Assembly (NCBI GenBank): GCA_002372135.1
Contig: DFIN01000001.1
Location: forward strand, 1-64,000
Source: Bacteroidales bacterium UBA3696
GTDB lineage: Bacteria; Bacteroidota; Bacteroidia; Bacteroidales; Paludibacteraceae
Length of the DNA stretch: 64,000 nucleotides
Reading direction: 5' to 3'
In this document: positions 54,501 through 62,067 of the stretch, piece by piece
How the letters are laid out: each line of letters starts with the position of its first letter
Position numbering within the stretch: position 1 is the first letter of the stretch
The notes under the pieces: model-generated
The model's input: only the letters and a program-made list of their open reading frames with translations
What the model was told of the DNA's origin: nothing
The model's database searches: none
Made by a program: the position numbers and the translations under genes

Positions 54501-57500
54501 ACCTTCAATGTGTCGCCTGCCGGAACAGGTACAGTGAACAACCTTGCGACTTTTGTCGGCAACTATGAGGACGGTCAGCATGTGCGTATTCCCGTGAAGG
54601 CTGCGGAGAACTACCGCTTCTCGCATTGGTCGGACGATGAAAACAACACCGATCCGAATCGTATCTTCACTGCCACAGCCAATGCTACTTACACCGCAGT
54701 CTTCGAACCCGATGAAGCACAAGCCGCTGACGCACACATAGCACAGGCTGCCACTCGTGACACAACGAAGATTCTCTATCCGCTGCCCGTATTGACGAAG
54801 AACAATATGTTCTATACGCCGGTGGATATGGGTACGGGTACCGCTTGGTGCGACTACAATGTGGGCGTTACCAATCCGACCAGTCCTAACGGATATTATT
54901 TCCTTTGGGGTGGAAATGCCAACAAGACTTCCACCTATAAGACAACCACTTACACATCAGGAGCAGTTACAAATACCACAGAAGGCGGCGATTTGCCATA
55001 CAACACCACTTACGATGCCGCTTTGTATCAAATGGGTACAGGTTGGCGCGTACCGAGTAAAGAGCAGTGGGATGCCCTTGTGGATAAGTGCTCAACGGAA
55101 ACAGAGAACACTTTTGTCAATCCTACGGATGCTACTAAGTCCATCACCTTGCCTAAGGCGGGTTCGTATGCACCGAATACCACATCCAATTATAGCACGC
55201 TATCCAATAATCCTGCTTTAGCAGCCTATTGGAGTCGCACTTTGGCTCATAAAGACAATACGGCATACAATAGTCAGCCGTGGTGCTATCTTGACGGAGA
55301 AGTGAAGTATGGCGCGGATATACCTATATCAGGTCGTCAAGGTTATGTCAGCTACGGTATGCCTGTCCGTGCCGTCTATCAACCTTCGTTCACGCCTTGC
55401 ACGCTCACCGTGCGTTACACCAACGATGAGGAAGTAACCCGCACCAATACCTATCTCTGCCAGCCCGGACAGCCCGTCCGCATCACAGCCATTCCGTCAG
55501 AAGGCTATGTCTTCAAGAAATGGAACGACAACGATACGCACGCCGAGCGCACTATCTTCATCTCTGAAGATATGACCCTCACCGCCGAGTTCGAGGAAGC
55601 CAATGCAGGTTCCGCTCTGATTATCACGCAGGTGAACAACGGCGAGTGGGGTAGTGTAACCGGCGGCGGCGAATATGATAAAGGTGCTGCCGTGACGCTG
55701 ACCGCACAACCCGAAGAGCATTACCACTTCGTTAAGTGGCAACTCAACGATGCGGACATAGTGGGCGGTGCCACGCTTAATTTCACCGCGACCGCTATCG
55801 CCACCTACAAGGCGTTCTTCGCCATTGACGAGCATACCCTCACCACAACCGCGACGAACGGAACGGTAACAGGCGGCGGTACCTACGACTACGGCACCAC
55901 AGGCGTTACGCTAACTGCCACAGCCGACGACCATTACCACTTCGTCAAATGGCAACTCAACGGCGAGGACATACCGGGCGAAGCCTCCCTCACGGTGGAC
56001 GTAACTGCCGATGCAACTTATAATGCCGTCTTCGCTATCGACCGCCATACGCTTTCCGTCACCGCTACCAACGGAACGGCAACCGGCAGTGGCGAGTATG
56101 ACTACGGCACCGTGGTAACGCTCGGCGTGACACCCGACGAACACTACCATTTCGTTTCGTGGTCGGACGACGGCGCACAGAGCCACAGCGTAACCGTAAC
56201 CGCTGATGCCGAATACACGGCAACCTGCTCTATTGACCGCTTCACGCTGACCGTCAACGGCTCGAACGCCACTGTCACAGGTGCGGGCGAGTACGACTAC
56301 AACACGCAGGTAACGGTTACCGTCTCGCCCGATATGGGCTATAACTTCGTCCGCTGGACCGACGGTGAGACCAACCCGTCGCGCATCGTAACAATGACGG
56401 AGAACAAGACGCTTGCTTATGAGACCGTTTATGTGCCTTCGTATGCGATTACGACCGTAGCCAACGGCGGTGTTATTTATCAGACAGCTGACCGCTACGA
56501 ACAGCAGAACGGTCCGACTACCTATAGTTATATGAACGGTACGGTGCTGACCCTTGAGGTGGCTGCTTCCTTCGGCTATGCGTTCACGGGCTGGTCAGAT
56601 GGCAACAGCGACAACCCGCGTGTCGTAACCGTGACGGAGGCAAAGACCTACACCGCCGAGTTCGACGAGCAGACGCATATCGTGTTCCATAAGACCACGG
56701 GTGTATTGGACTTCCCGACCTATGCGAAGAACACGTTTGCCGTTATAGGCGAGACAGACGATGTGACGTTCCGTCTGTACTTCAATACGGCTATCAGCAC
56801 CAACAAGACCGACTACCTGTCGAACCTCTCGCTCGATGCTTCGCAGTCGTATATTCAACCTACGGTAGGAGCTAAACGCACCATCGCTTCCGCGACCGTA
56901 GCGAATGTAGAATACTTCGGAAATCAGATTCGTGCGGCACACCTTACGGCAATGCTGACTGACACGGAAGGCAGAACATACGATGTGGATATCTATACCA
57001 ATGAGATGATTAACTATGCCACCTATCAAGAAGATTATACGTATAAGTATTATTCGTCTTATTTGTCCACAGAGTCAAGTTGGGTAAGCGGTCGCACGCT
57101 ATTCAAGGCAGGTGAAGAAAACAACTTCCCGCTGAATATAGTCAATGCCAACTACCATACCTTGGGTTATTGGTACAGCATTGCAGGTTCGTCCGCATAC
57201 GATATTATCAATATCAAGTTGCAGTTTATAACGGACGAAAGCAAGCCCGGTGTTGTGCCGACAGGAGTTTATCCTATCAATAGCACGCAACAACCCGGTA
57301 CGGCTTTCATTGGTGTGATACCGTCTAACTACATAGAGCGTCAAACCAATAACAATGCATTGAACTATGGCTGTGTAGTCTTCCGGGATTACCACGACCA
57401 AAGCACCTATGTGCGTACAACAGACAACTGGACGCTGCGCGGCGGATATATTGAGGTAGTCAATGTGGACGAACAGTACTATGTTCACGTTCACGCCACT

Positions 57501-60083
57501 GCTGACGCTTATCGCACCAACGGAGAAGCCGCCAATACATTGTTAGACTTCACTTTGGGTGGTAGCGGCAATAATGACGTGCCGCAACCTGTTGCCATTA
57601 CGCTTTCCGCACAAACCGTAGGTGGCGAGGCACTGACCGATGCCGTTACGGCTACCCTTGCAGGCGCAAGCAACTGGACGGATGTCGAGATAGGTCAAGG
57701 CAGTCACACTTTCTTTAGCGGCAATACGCTCAACCTGACCGCCGCCAAACCCGGCTATGTGTTCAGCCATTGGACCGTAAACGGCATCACCGTGGCGGGC
57801 GAGGATTACACCTACGCTTATACGGTAGGCGCAGCCGATGCCGCCATCGTAGCCGTCTTCGAGTTGGATACCCGTCCGTTCTACACCATCGCTGCCGAGA
57901 CAGGCGGTCGCGGTACGGCAACGCTCACGGCAGACGGCTACAAGCCGCAGACCGGCAGCGGCTATTATGCCGAGAACACCAACGTAACGATAACCGTTGC
58001 AGCCGGTACGGGGGCTACCTTCCTCGGCTGGGACGACAATAACGACGGCACGGTTGACAACACGCAGAACCCGCGCACCGTTACCGCTACGGCAGACAAG
58101 ACCTATACGGCAGTCTTCGGTCTCGAATCGGCTGACCAAGCAGTCAATGTCTATCAGGCGGCTGCGGCAGACACCACCAAGATTCTCTATAACCTCGACC
58201 CGAAGACAGGTGCTGACGGACTGACCTACCAACCCGTGGATATGGGTTACGGCGTGGCTTGGGCAGACCGCAATGTGGGTGCAAATCAGCCGACCAATGT
58301 AGGTAAGTATTTCTATTGGGGCGATACCGAAGGACATACGTCGTTTAATGCCTATCAGGCTTTGAACACGAGTAGTTATACTTCGGGTACGACCTTGACA
58401 CCTGATTTGGATGCTGCCACGCAACAGATAGGAACGGCTTGGCGTATGCCGACAGATGAAGAGTGGCTCGATTTGAGAAAAAACACCACCCAATCGGCTG
58501 ATCACGGTACATTTATGAATAAAACCTATGCAGGAAATACCATTTATTTGCCCGCGAGCGGATTCTATGGTACAACGTATAGGAATTTGTATCTATATGG
58601 CGATGAGGGTCCGTGGACTTCTAAATTATTTACTAACTACCGTTTCTATTGGTCAAGTGTTTATTTCGTGCAGAATGCTTCTAATGGTCTTGCTTTCCCA
58701 TATACGTTTGAAGATGTCGAAGCCGATGCTAACAACTACTATCATGTCAATACAAACGTAACGCTCAACAGCACATCCTACGGCTTCTTCGACTGTTTCG
58801 GTATGCCTGTCCGCGCTATCTACGAACCTGAATATCCGACTTATACGCTGACTATCAAGGTTGGCGGGCAGCAGTACAAGTACATCTGCCAAGCCGGTCA
58901 GAACATCACTGTAACCGCCAATGCCACCACTGAAGGTTATGTCTTCGACGAATGGAAGATGGAAGACGGTACCACCACCGATGAGACGGATACCCACCTT
59001 GCTACCCGCACGTTCACGATGACCGGTAACATCACCCGCACTGCCACCTTCAAGGAGGGGCAGTCAACCTTCACCGTTACATGGAAGAACGCAGACGGTA
59101 CGACCCTCGAAACGGATGAACAGGTAGAAGCAGGTGCTACGCCTGCTTACGATGGCGAAACACCCGCTAAGGTGTCCGACGAGACGTATTACTACACCTT
59201 CGTAGGTTGGACCGATGGAGTTACCGACTATGCCGCTGACGAGGCTCTGCCTGCCGTAACCGGCGATGTTACCTATACAGCCCGTTTCCAAGCCTACTTA
59301 CGTGAACTCCTGCTCTTGGATTCGGAGGATGCAGACTATTACGACAATATCCGTCTGCTGAACGGTCAGCACTTCGAGCAAATCACCTATCGTCGCTCCG
59401 TGGCATACACCAAGGACGACAACGGCAATGCACGTTGGTACACGCTCACCCTGCCTTTCAATGCAGACCAAAGCCAATTAGCAACCAACGGGCTGCTCCG
59501 CAAGGTCTATGAATACCGCTATGCCGAAGGTTCGGCGGACGAGAACGACCATGTTACCTTCCACTTCCGCGCTGCCACCTCTATCATAGCCGGACGTGGT
59601 TATCTGGTCAAAGCCACTTCGCTTATGCCTACCGACTATGCCTTCGCGGATGTTACACTCGATACGGGTAAGGATACAGAAACGGATGTCAATAAACTCA
59701 AATACAATTCCGCTAACGCTTACAAAGAGAGTGGCGATATAGCCATCGTGGGTGTATTGCGCCACGGCACATTGAGTCAAGACGGACGCAAAGTGATGGG
59801 CTTGGCAAACAATAAGATTTGGTATCCGCACACGAATGGTAACCCCATGCCTGCTTACCGCGCGTACTTCTACAACCCCAATGCTACCAAGAATATACCT
59901 CGTGTACGCATTGTAGTAGAGGGTGAAGGAGAGACCGAGTTGGAAGTAGTGGATGGCGAACTCTATGATGCAGGCGGGGACGACCGCGCTCCCGGCAACA
60001 ATGTGCGCAAGTACATGGAGAACGGCATTCTTATCATTGAGCGCAACGGCGAACGCTTCAACGCACAAGGAAAGAGGCTATAG
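48510..60083 (+). CDS. Giant modular secreted surface protein, 3,857 aa
   Basis: One uninterrupted frame. Signal peptide about residues 1-27 (MKKFFSFCLVIAAVFLTLSP, cut after ARAQ). Residues about 125-275 carry spaced LPAxxLxxHCYExMF-like repeats (LPADYLTPHCYESMF, LPAEELVPHCYEHMF). Then come many InlB/divergent B-repeats with the closing (F/V)-x-x-W-x-(D/G) motif. Five FISUMP-like modules of about 200 residues lie near 50.76, 51.89, 53.63, 54.77 and 58.18 kb. Each runs from VDMGxGVAWAxKNIGA through a F/VWG turn and RWRMPT to MPVRAVY. A run of five or more near-identical B-repeats lies at 55.6-56.4 kb, and a unique beta domain at 56.7-57.6 kb. The end has the TLPFNADQ domain and the tail KYMENGILIIERNGERFNAQ. 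ATG 48510 is the only start giving a signal peptide. Probably a surface adhesin; the ligand is unknown. Confidence 0.9.
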   Translation: MKKFFSFCLVIAAVFLTLSPQIARAQLNEYFSIRSTWSGATTTITFNGSVSVDLWYSTDKSNWTQITETTNIPTYNKTYFKGNNPTGFSTSTTDFVQFLAGGTSQVYYLEGNIMSLINGNDFATNYSTIPSDYCFYSLFTNKAGLSSGYTETNWYAGDLLLPADYLTPHCYESMFERTYVKTQPQLPAQHLAEYCYHKMYYTSMSLDMRTSYPATPIEYILPAEELVPHCYEHMFGIYNNNPTIYQYVTIMATSLQDRRGEDIENCLKEMFYYGVALSSTSGKYTKYFVQLFFTNWGDVSKTTCPTYNWFGGNYNCSGNYFFYDANLSWSVSNIKLGYSGIKSQFPNGAYSCETNNCTSFWVPEDYNYLTFDCKTNGGTWEADDDYNTDLRRVVRAGYTAKTVPAAPHKLGCTFLGWYTAPSGGTKVDNATILSQTTAQTYYAQFIPNDVDYTITIANGEHGHVVVTRNNEPTATYTTTSSVHNMSELTITAVPDAGYRFKAWTGDAATIKTAEDNGTTYYLVNDITVGATFEADECTVTINTPASNGTLAASDGTNNYASGNTYTFNRQLDLNKVLTFTATPATHRLFTGFTVTGAELSNITAAHTPYQYDDVVTAQYTITASTPDEVTVDATFVKPTYTVSTSITGKNGGYVTLTADGYADQTGSGTYDIDTRVTLTATPNNAMFKFVKWTDNDSDNPVRVITALTSDIALSAEFDLEGELWSAPATVDVYSSGVTPTCTSTITTSNYRILYNLDPVKGSDNITYTPVDMGAGVAWADKNIGATDPTKAGSYFYWGGTKAYGEEGYTTVSSSNYYKGVADMTATTSTAVAAQYPLPTEADAATQKMGGQWRMPTYYEMNNLISSTYTSSAQVNYNYTVTNKYYTDDKIFIPAGGRYETTLSKGAAYLWTSTVAGKNGASSKPWVYYNHAMRGNVTTTGNSVAYYALPVRAVYVPSFETCTLQVLVYWASTLKWTYNYICEVGQTVTIRQHPAASGYKLSAWRENTYSGTELSTDNSYTVTLTGNQTIAAHYISATTYQLTTKASPLKGGTVDGGGYYPTGTSVTLTATPNANYRFVRWSDGNTDNPRTYTTTNAAVTLTAEFEGYVTGVTSSTANVDVFAYTANTNCYKILYDLPSEVNGYRPVDMGNGVAWANKNLGAADSTASGNYYVWGTTSPFTSVATGTYYAGAMDIPLTTSTTLSAQYALPADSDAATVNMGERWRMPNYAEIYYLANPNGATEAGAAATGFTYTNKLSGEKLFIPAAGYHNKVGNTPSSTPTSGTYFWGSTVGKFNANGYQCVASCYQSGGALYNNTTYGYVYYAMPVRAVYVPPFETCTLKVTVTGLNQVGNGTSTYYYYYICEVGQRIRITAQPHSVGSTGFTYAFTQWTDDDNSSAVVGTDPTLDFVIAGNTNYTATFASTTNFSTIHALPQPRSGGYVYGVGRYKNGVTTRLHAVPEEGWTFVRWEDNNSTNPYREITVNGDASYNAVFTSAVPAAASAHKYVNVWHEATTTTTETLYDGSPLETCTLTVKTYQSNSAKATYNFVCEKGQTVTVSAFTNTANYSLLHWTNLEYDIMSYDPTVELVVTEDITYIATFYTTRATTRTLTLDCTPREGAIFDGAIKGNTNHIGVYEDGQVTKLVCHPNPHYRFLYWDDDHSLTDTARIVTVTEDRTYTAVLEMDYDLTTVHSEDAFAQVYQGGTYQGTYLRYALPGYDANGYRPVDVGVGVAWANKNIGAADSTKAGDYFVWGLTTPATTVSSSGTNYWTGVTSMSSTLTSSNTAVQYPLPAANDAATQIMGERWRMATYQEIYNLANVTGSGSTEEGQASAGFRYTNKEDNSQFIFIPAAGCKKTSGTETVTTGTTHFWGSTVKSVSAASSQPTYYLNGGCSAGSTTYYAWNAMPIRAVYVPPFQTCSVTVKTPTNQYMYICEVGQRITITAFYGAATATSQNYRVRDWIDQNNVIVSTDQTYSFIALSNVTLTVNFVAPTTKRTLTFNVSPAGTGTVNNLATFVGNYEDGQHVRIPVKAAENYRFSHWSDDENNTDPNRIFTATANATYTAVFEPDEAQAADAHIAQAATRDTTKILYPLPVLTKNNMFYTPVDMGTGTAWCDYNVGVTNPTSPNGYYFLWGGNANKTSTYKTTTYTSGAVTNTTEGGDLPYNTTYDAALYQMGTGWRVPSKEQWDALVDKCSTETENTFVNPTDATKSITLPKAGSYAPNTTSNYSTLSNNPALAAYWSRTLAHKDNTAYNSQPWCYLDGEVKYGADIPISGRQGYVSYGMPVRAVYQPSFTPCTLTVRYTNDEEVTRTNTYLCQPGQPVRITAIPSEGYVFKKWNDNDTHAERTIFISEDMTLTAEFEEANAGSALIITQVNNGEWGSVTGGGEYDKGAAVTLTAQPEEHYHFVKWQLNDADIVGGATLNFTATAIATYKAFFAIDEHTLTTTATNGTVTGGGTYDYGTTGVTLTATADDHYHFVKWQLNGEDIPGEASLTVDVTADATYNAVFAIDRHTLSVTATNGTATGSGEYDYGTVVTLGVTPDEHYHFVSWSDDGAQSHSVTVTADAEYTATCSIDRFTLTVNGSNATVTGAGEYDYNTQVTVTVSPDMGYNFVRWTDGETNPSRIVTMTENKTLAYETVYVPSYAITTVANGGVIYQTADRYEQQNGPTTYSYMNGTVLTLEVAASFGYAFTGWSDGNSDNPRVVTVTEAKTYTAEFDEQTHIVFHKTTGVLDFPTYAKNTFAVIGETDDVTFRLYFNTAISTNKTDYLSNLSLDASQSYIQPTVGAKRTIASATVANVEYFGNQIRAAHLTAMLTDTEGRTYDVDIYTNEMINYATYQEDYTYKYYSSYLSTESSWVSGRTLFKAGEENNFPLNIVNANYHTLGYWYSIAGSSAYDIINIKLQFITDESKPGVVPTGVYPINSTQQPGTAFIGVIPSNYIERQTNNNALNYGCVVFRDYHDQSTYVRTTDNWTLRGGYIEVVNVDEQYYVHVHATADAYRTNGEAANTLLDFTLGGSGNNDVPQPVAITLSAQTVGGEALTDAVTATLAGASNWTDVEIGQGSHTFFSGNTLNLTAAKPGYVFSHWTVNGITVAGEDYTYAYTVGAADAAIVAVFELDTRPFYTIAAETGGRGTATLTADGYKPQTGSGYYAENTNVTITVAAGTGATFLGWDDNNDGTVDNTQNPRTVTATADKTYTAVFGLESADQAVNVYQAAAADTTKILYNLDPKTGADGLTYQPVDMGYGVAWADRNVGANQPTNVGKYFYWGDTEGHTSFNAYQALNTSSYTSGTTLTPDLDAATQQIGTAWRMPTDEEWLDLRKNTTQSADHGTFMNKTYAGNTIYLPASGFYGTTYRNLYLYGDEGPWTSKLFTNYRFYWSSVYFVQNASNGLAFPYTFEDVEADANNYYHVNTNVTLNSTSYGFFDCFGMPVRAIYEPEYPTYTLTIKVGGQQYKYICQAGQNITVTANATTEGYVFDEWKMEDGTTTDETDTHLATRTFTMTGNITRTATFKEGQSTFTVTWKNADGTTLETDEQVEAGATPAYDGETPAKVSDETYYYTFVGWTDGVTDYAADEALPAVTGDVTYTARFQAYLRELLLLDSEDADYYDNIRLLNGQHFEQITYRRSVAYTKDDNGNARWYTLTLPFNADQSQLATNGLLRKVYEYRYAEGSADENDHVTFHFRAATSIIAGRGYLVKATSLMPTDYAFADVTLDTGKDTETDVNKLKYNSANAYKESGDIAIVGVLRHGTLSQDGRKVMGLANNKIWYPHTNGNPMPAYRAYFYNPNATKNIPRVRIVVEGEGETELEVVDGELYDAGGDDRAPGNNVRKYMENGILIIERNGERFNAQGKRL

Positions 60084-60092
60084 AAGTAAGAG

Positions 60093-60122
60093 GTTAGACC
60101 ACTGCGTTGTTAGAAGTAAGAA
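60093..60122 (+). repeat. 30-bp direct repeat, right copy
   Basis: GTTAGACCACTGCGTTGTTA and following; 25 of 30 identical to 47736-47765. It also forms part of a palindrome with CTAACCTCTAACAGCG (60124-60139), just past the giant gene's stop. Confidence 0.55.
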
Positions 60123-60153
60123 CCTAACCTCTAACAGCGTAGCGGTCTATCTA

Positions 60154-60189
60154 AAAGGAGAGTGTGCCAAGATTGGCACACTCTCTTTT
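60154..60189. terminator. Terminator after the giant gene
   Basis: Arms AGAGTGTGCCAA and TTGGCACACTCT, extended by AAAGG and CTTTT, with a 2-base loop and T-run. Nearly the same arms as the terminator at 4146-4181 beside the BspA-like pseudogene. Confidence 0.8.
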
Positions 60190-60222
60190 TAGATATTCCG
60201 TTTTTATTACCCTAATATCTGA

Positions 60223-60360
60223 TTAAAACAAGTCCTCGGTATTTGCCGCGTGATAAACCTTGCCGTTTCTCGCATCTTCAATGGCTTTCAATGTTTCTGC
60301 ATTAGGCACATCAACAGCTGTATCATTGATAATCTTTATTTTTTTGATGGAACGAATCAT
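60223..60360 (-). pseudogene. Truncated RelB-like antitoxin
   Basis: 45 codons: MIRSIKKIKIINDTAVDVPN followed by AETLKAIEDARNGKVYHAAN. The motif PNAETLKAIEDARNGK is the C-terminal part of RelB/DinJ-type antitoxins in Bacteroidetes. The N-terminal DNA-binding ribbon-helix is missing and no toxin gene is adjacent, so I call it a remnant. It lies just downstream of tRNA-Gly on the same strand. Confidence 0.5.
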
Positions 60361-60391
60361 TTCAACAAGATTAATATTTACAAAAAAAAGA

Positions 60392-60461
60392 GCGGCATAA
60401 GGGAGTCGAACCCTCCTCCTCAGCTTGGGAAGCTGATGCACTACCGATGTGCTAATGCCGC
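60392..60461 (-). tRNA. tRNA-Gly (anticodon CCC)
   Basis: 70-base cloverleaf on the minus strand. The acceptor pair is GCGGCAT/ATGCCGC. The D-arm stem GCAC/GTGC has loop ATCGGTA. The anticodon stem TCAGC/GCTGA has loop TTCCCAA (anticodon CCC, reads GGG). The variable loop has four bases. The T-arm is GAGGG-TTCGACT-CCCTT. No encoded CCA. A T8 run follows, serving as terminator. Confidence 0.95.
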
Positions 60462-60532
60462 AATTATTCGTTATCAAATACGGCGCAAAAGTAGAGCAAT
60501 TAGCTGGGTGTAGCAAATTTTTTGCAAAAAAC

Positions 60533-60563
60533 TTGGCATTTTTCTTGCAACCCGCTACTTTTG
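60533..60563 (+). promoter_or_regulatory. Promoter of the TrmH-family gene
   Basis: TTG (60533-60535), 20 bases, TACTTTTG (60556-60563), then CCCGC. ATG 60591 follows after 27 bases. Confidence 0.65.
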
Positions 60564-60590
60564 CCCGCGTTTTAATCGGTTGAATAGCCT

Positions 60591-61379
60591 ATGACACCTT
60601 TCTTGCAAGAGATGCCGCTGACCCGCGCGGAAAGCAAATGGATCAGTAGGTTGCGACAGAAGAAATACCGCGACGAAACAGGCTGCTTTATGGCGGAGGG
60701 ACGTAAGTGTATCGAAGAGTTAGCGGCAGGATTTGACGGACGTTTGTTGGTTGTTCGCGACCAAGCCCCCGACTTAGAAGGATTTGCGTCGCTCAGACAA
60801 GTAACCGCCAGGCAGATGGCTGAACTCTCGTTGCTGACCACCCCTACCGACTACCTCGCTGTGTTTCTGTCCGCACCTGTCCGCCGTGCGGAAAACACGG
60901 ATTCGCTGATTCTGGCGTTGGATGGGGTGCAAGACCCCGGCAACATGGGCACTATTCTGCGCACTTGCGACTGGATGGGGGTAAGTCAAGTGCTTTGTTC
61001 CCGCCAGACAGCCGACTGTTTTGCTCCCAAAGTGGTGCAAGCCACCATGGGAGCCCTCGCGCACCTTACCGTCACCTATACCGACCTGCCCGAAACACTC
61101 TGCCAACTTCGCTCCGAACAAGGATATGCTGTGTTGGGTACCACCCTTGAAGGGCACGATATCTACCAATCTGCCGCCTTGGCAGATGCCGAGAAAGTCG
61201 TATTGGTTATGGGTAACGAAGGTAATGGACTGACGCCTGCAGTTCGTCAATGCCTTGACGAGCAACTGTTCCTGCCCGCCTACGGAGTCAGCCATGTGGA
61301 GAGCCTCAATGTAGCCGTGGCTACAGCGTGGGTGTTGGCAGAATATCGCCGAATCCATTCGTCTGCTATCACTCTTTAG
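60591..61379 (+). CDS. TrmH/SpoU-family RNA 2'-O-methyltransferase
   Basis: 262-aa SPOUT methyltransferase, RlmB/TsnR-like, putting a 2'-O-methyl on rRNA or tRNA from SAM. The N-terminal substrate-binding domain is residues 1-95 (KWISRLRQKKYRDETGCFMA, EGRKCIEELA). The catalytic domain has LALDGVQDPGNMGTILRTCD (motif 1, Asn-Arg), VVLVMGNEGNGLTPAVRQ (motif 2) and LPAYGVSHVESLNVAVATAW (motif 3, SLNVA). It heads a transcript with nadD 9 bases downstream. The exact target cannot be told. Confidence 0.92.
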   Translation: MTPFLQEMPLTRAESKWISRLRQKKYRDETGCFMAEGRKCIEELAAGFDGRLLVVRDQAPDLEGFASLRQVTARQMAELSLLTTPTDYLAVFLSAPVRRAENTDSLILALDGVQDPGNMGTILRTCDWMGVSQVLCSRQTADCFAPKVVQATMGALAHLTVTYTDLPETLCQLRSEQGYAVLGTTLEGHDIYQSAALADAEKVVLVMGNEGNGLTPAVRQCLDEQLFLPAYGVSHVESLNVAVATAWVLAEYRRIHSSAITL

Positions 61380-61388
61380 ACTGCTTGT

Positions 61389-61976
61389 ATGATGAAGATA
61401 GGTATTTACGGCGGTTCGTTTAATCCCATTCATTTCGGACACATCGGATTGGCAGTGTGGACCCTGACCCATACTGACTTGGACGAACTATGGCTGATGG
61501 TTACTCCGTCCAATCCCCTCAAAGATGCCGAGATGTTGCAAGCCAACGAGCAGCAACGCCTCCGTGCAGCACGGCATACCGTTGAGCAAGTAAATGAGCA
61601 GTATGCCGGCGAATTGAACGGCAAACGGCTGCGGGTCAGCGATTGGGAGTTCCATCTTCCCCGTCCGTCCTATACGGCACAAACGCTGCGTACACTCATG
61701 CAGCAATTCCCCGAACACGCTTTTACGCTCCTTATCGGCGAAGATAATTGGCAACTCTTCCCACGGTGGCGGGAATGGCAATGGATCGTGCAGCATGTGC
61801 CCATCCTTGTTTATCCCCGCCATACCTCTGCTTTATCTTCTGATAATAATCCCGTTTCTACGGCAGAGTCAAAGGAATTTCTTCCTGAAAGCGCCTCCGT
61901 GATATTCCTAAAAGATGCACCTTATTTCGATATAAGCAGTACGCAACTACGCGCTGAGGCAGAAAAAACGACTTAA
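61389..61976 (+). CDS. nadD: Nicotinate-nucleotide adenylyltransferase
   Basis: 195-aa enzyme of NAD synthesis, joining ATP and nicotinate mononucleotide. IGIYGGSFNPIHFGHIGLAV holds the G-x-F-(D/N)-P-x-H-x-G-H nucleotidyltransferase motif. Then ELWLMVTPSNPLK, SDWEFHLPRPSYTAQTLRTL, FTLLIGEDNWQLFPRWREWQ and the final FDISSTQLR (S-S-T-x-I/L-R). Length is normal. Start ATG 61389 or the next ATG at 61392. Confidence 0.95.
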   Translation: MMKIGIYGGSFNPIHFGHIGLAVWTLTHTDLDELWLMVTPSNPLKDAEMLQANEQQRLRAARHTVEQVNEQYAGELNGKRLRVSDWEFHLPRPSYTAQTLRTLMQQFPEHAFTLLIGEDNWQLFPRWREWQWIVQHVPILVYPRHTSALSSDNNPVSTAESKEFLPESASVIFLKDAPYFDISSTQLRAEAEKTT

Positions 61977-61987
61977 CCGAAAATAAA

Positions 61988-62019
61988 TTTGCATACCCGC
62001 TGAAAAGACTCTACTTTTG
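61988..62019 (+). promoter_or_regulatory. Promoter of the 82-aa protein and outer-membrane gene
   Basis: TTTG (61988-61991), 20 bases, TACTTTTG (62012-62019), then CCGCCGC. ATG 62068 follows 48 bases later. Confidence 0.65.
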
Positions 62020-62067
62020 CCGCCGCTTTTCAAAAAGGCATATTAACTTCAAAAGAAACACGTATAA

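Noticed and set aside
50762..58830. Diversity-generating retroelement target
   Set aside because: The five lectin-like modules resemble such targets, but there is no reverse transcriptase or template repeat in the window.
48600..60070. Many long antisense ORFs within the giant gene (for example 52341-53612 and 57543-58505)
   Set aside because: They are shadows of the codon bias and repeats of the plus-strand gene, with no start signals.
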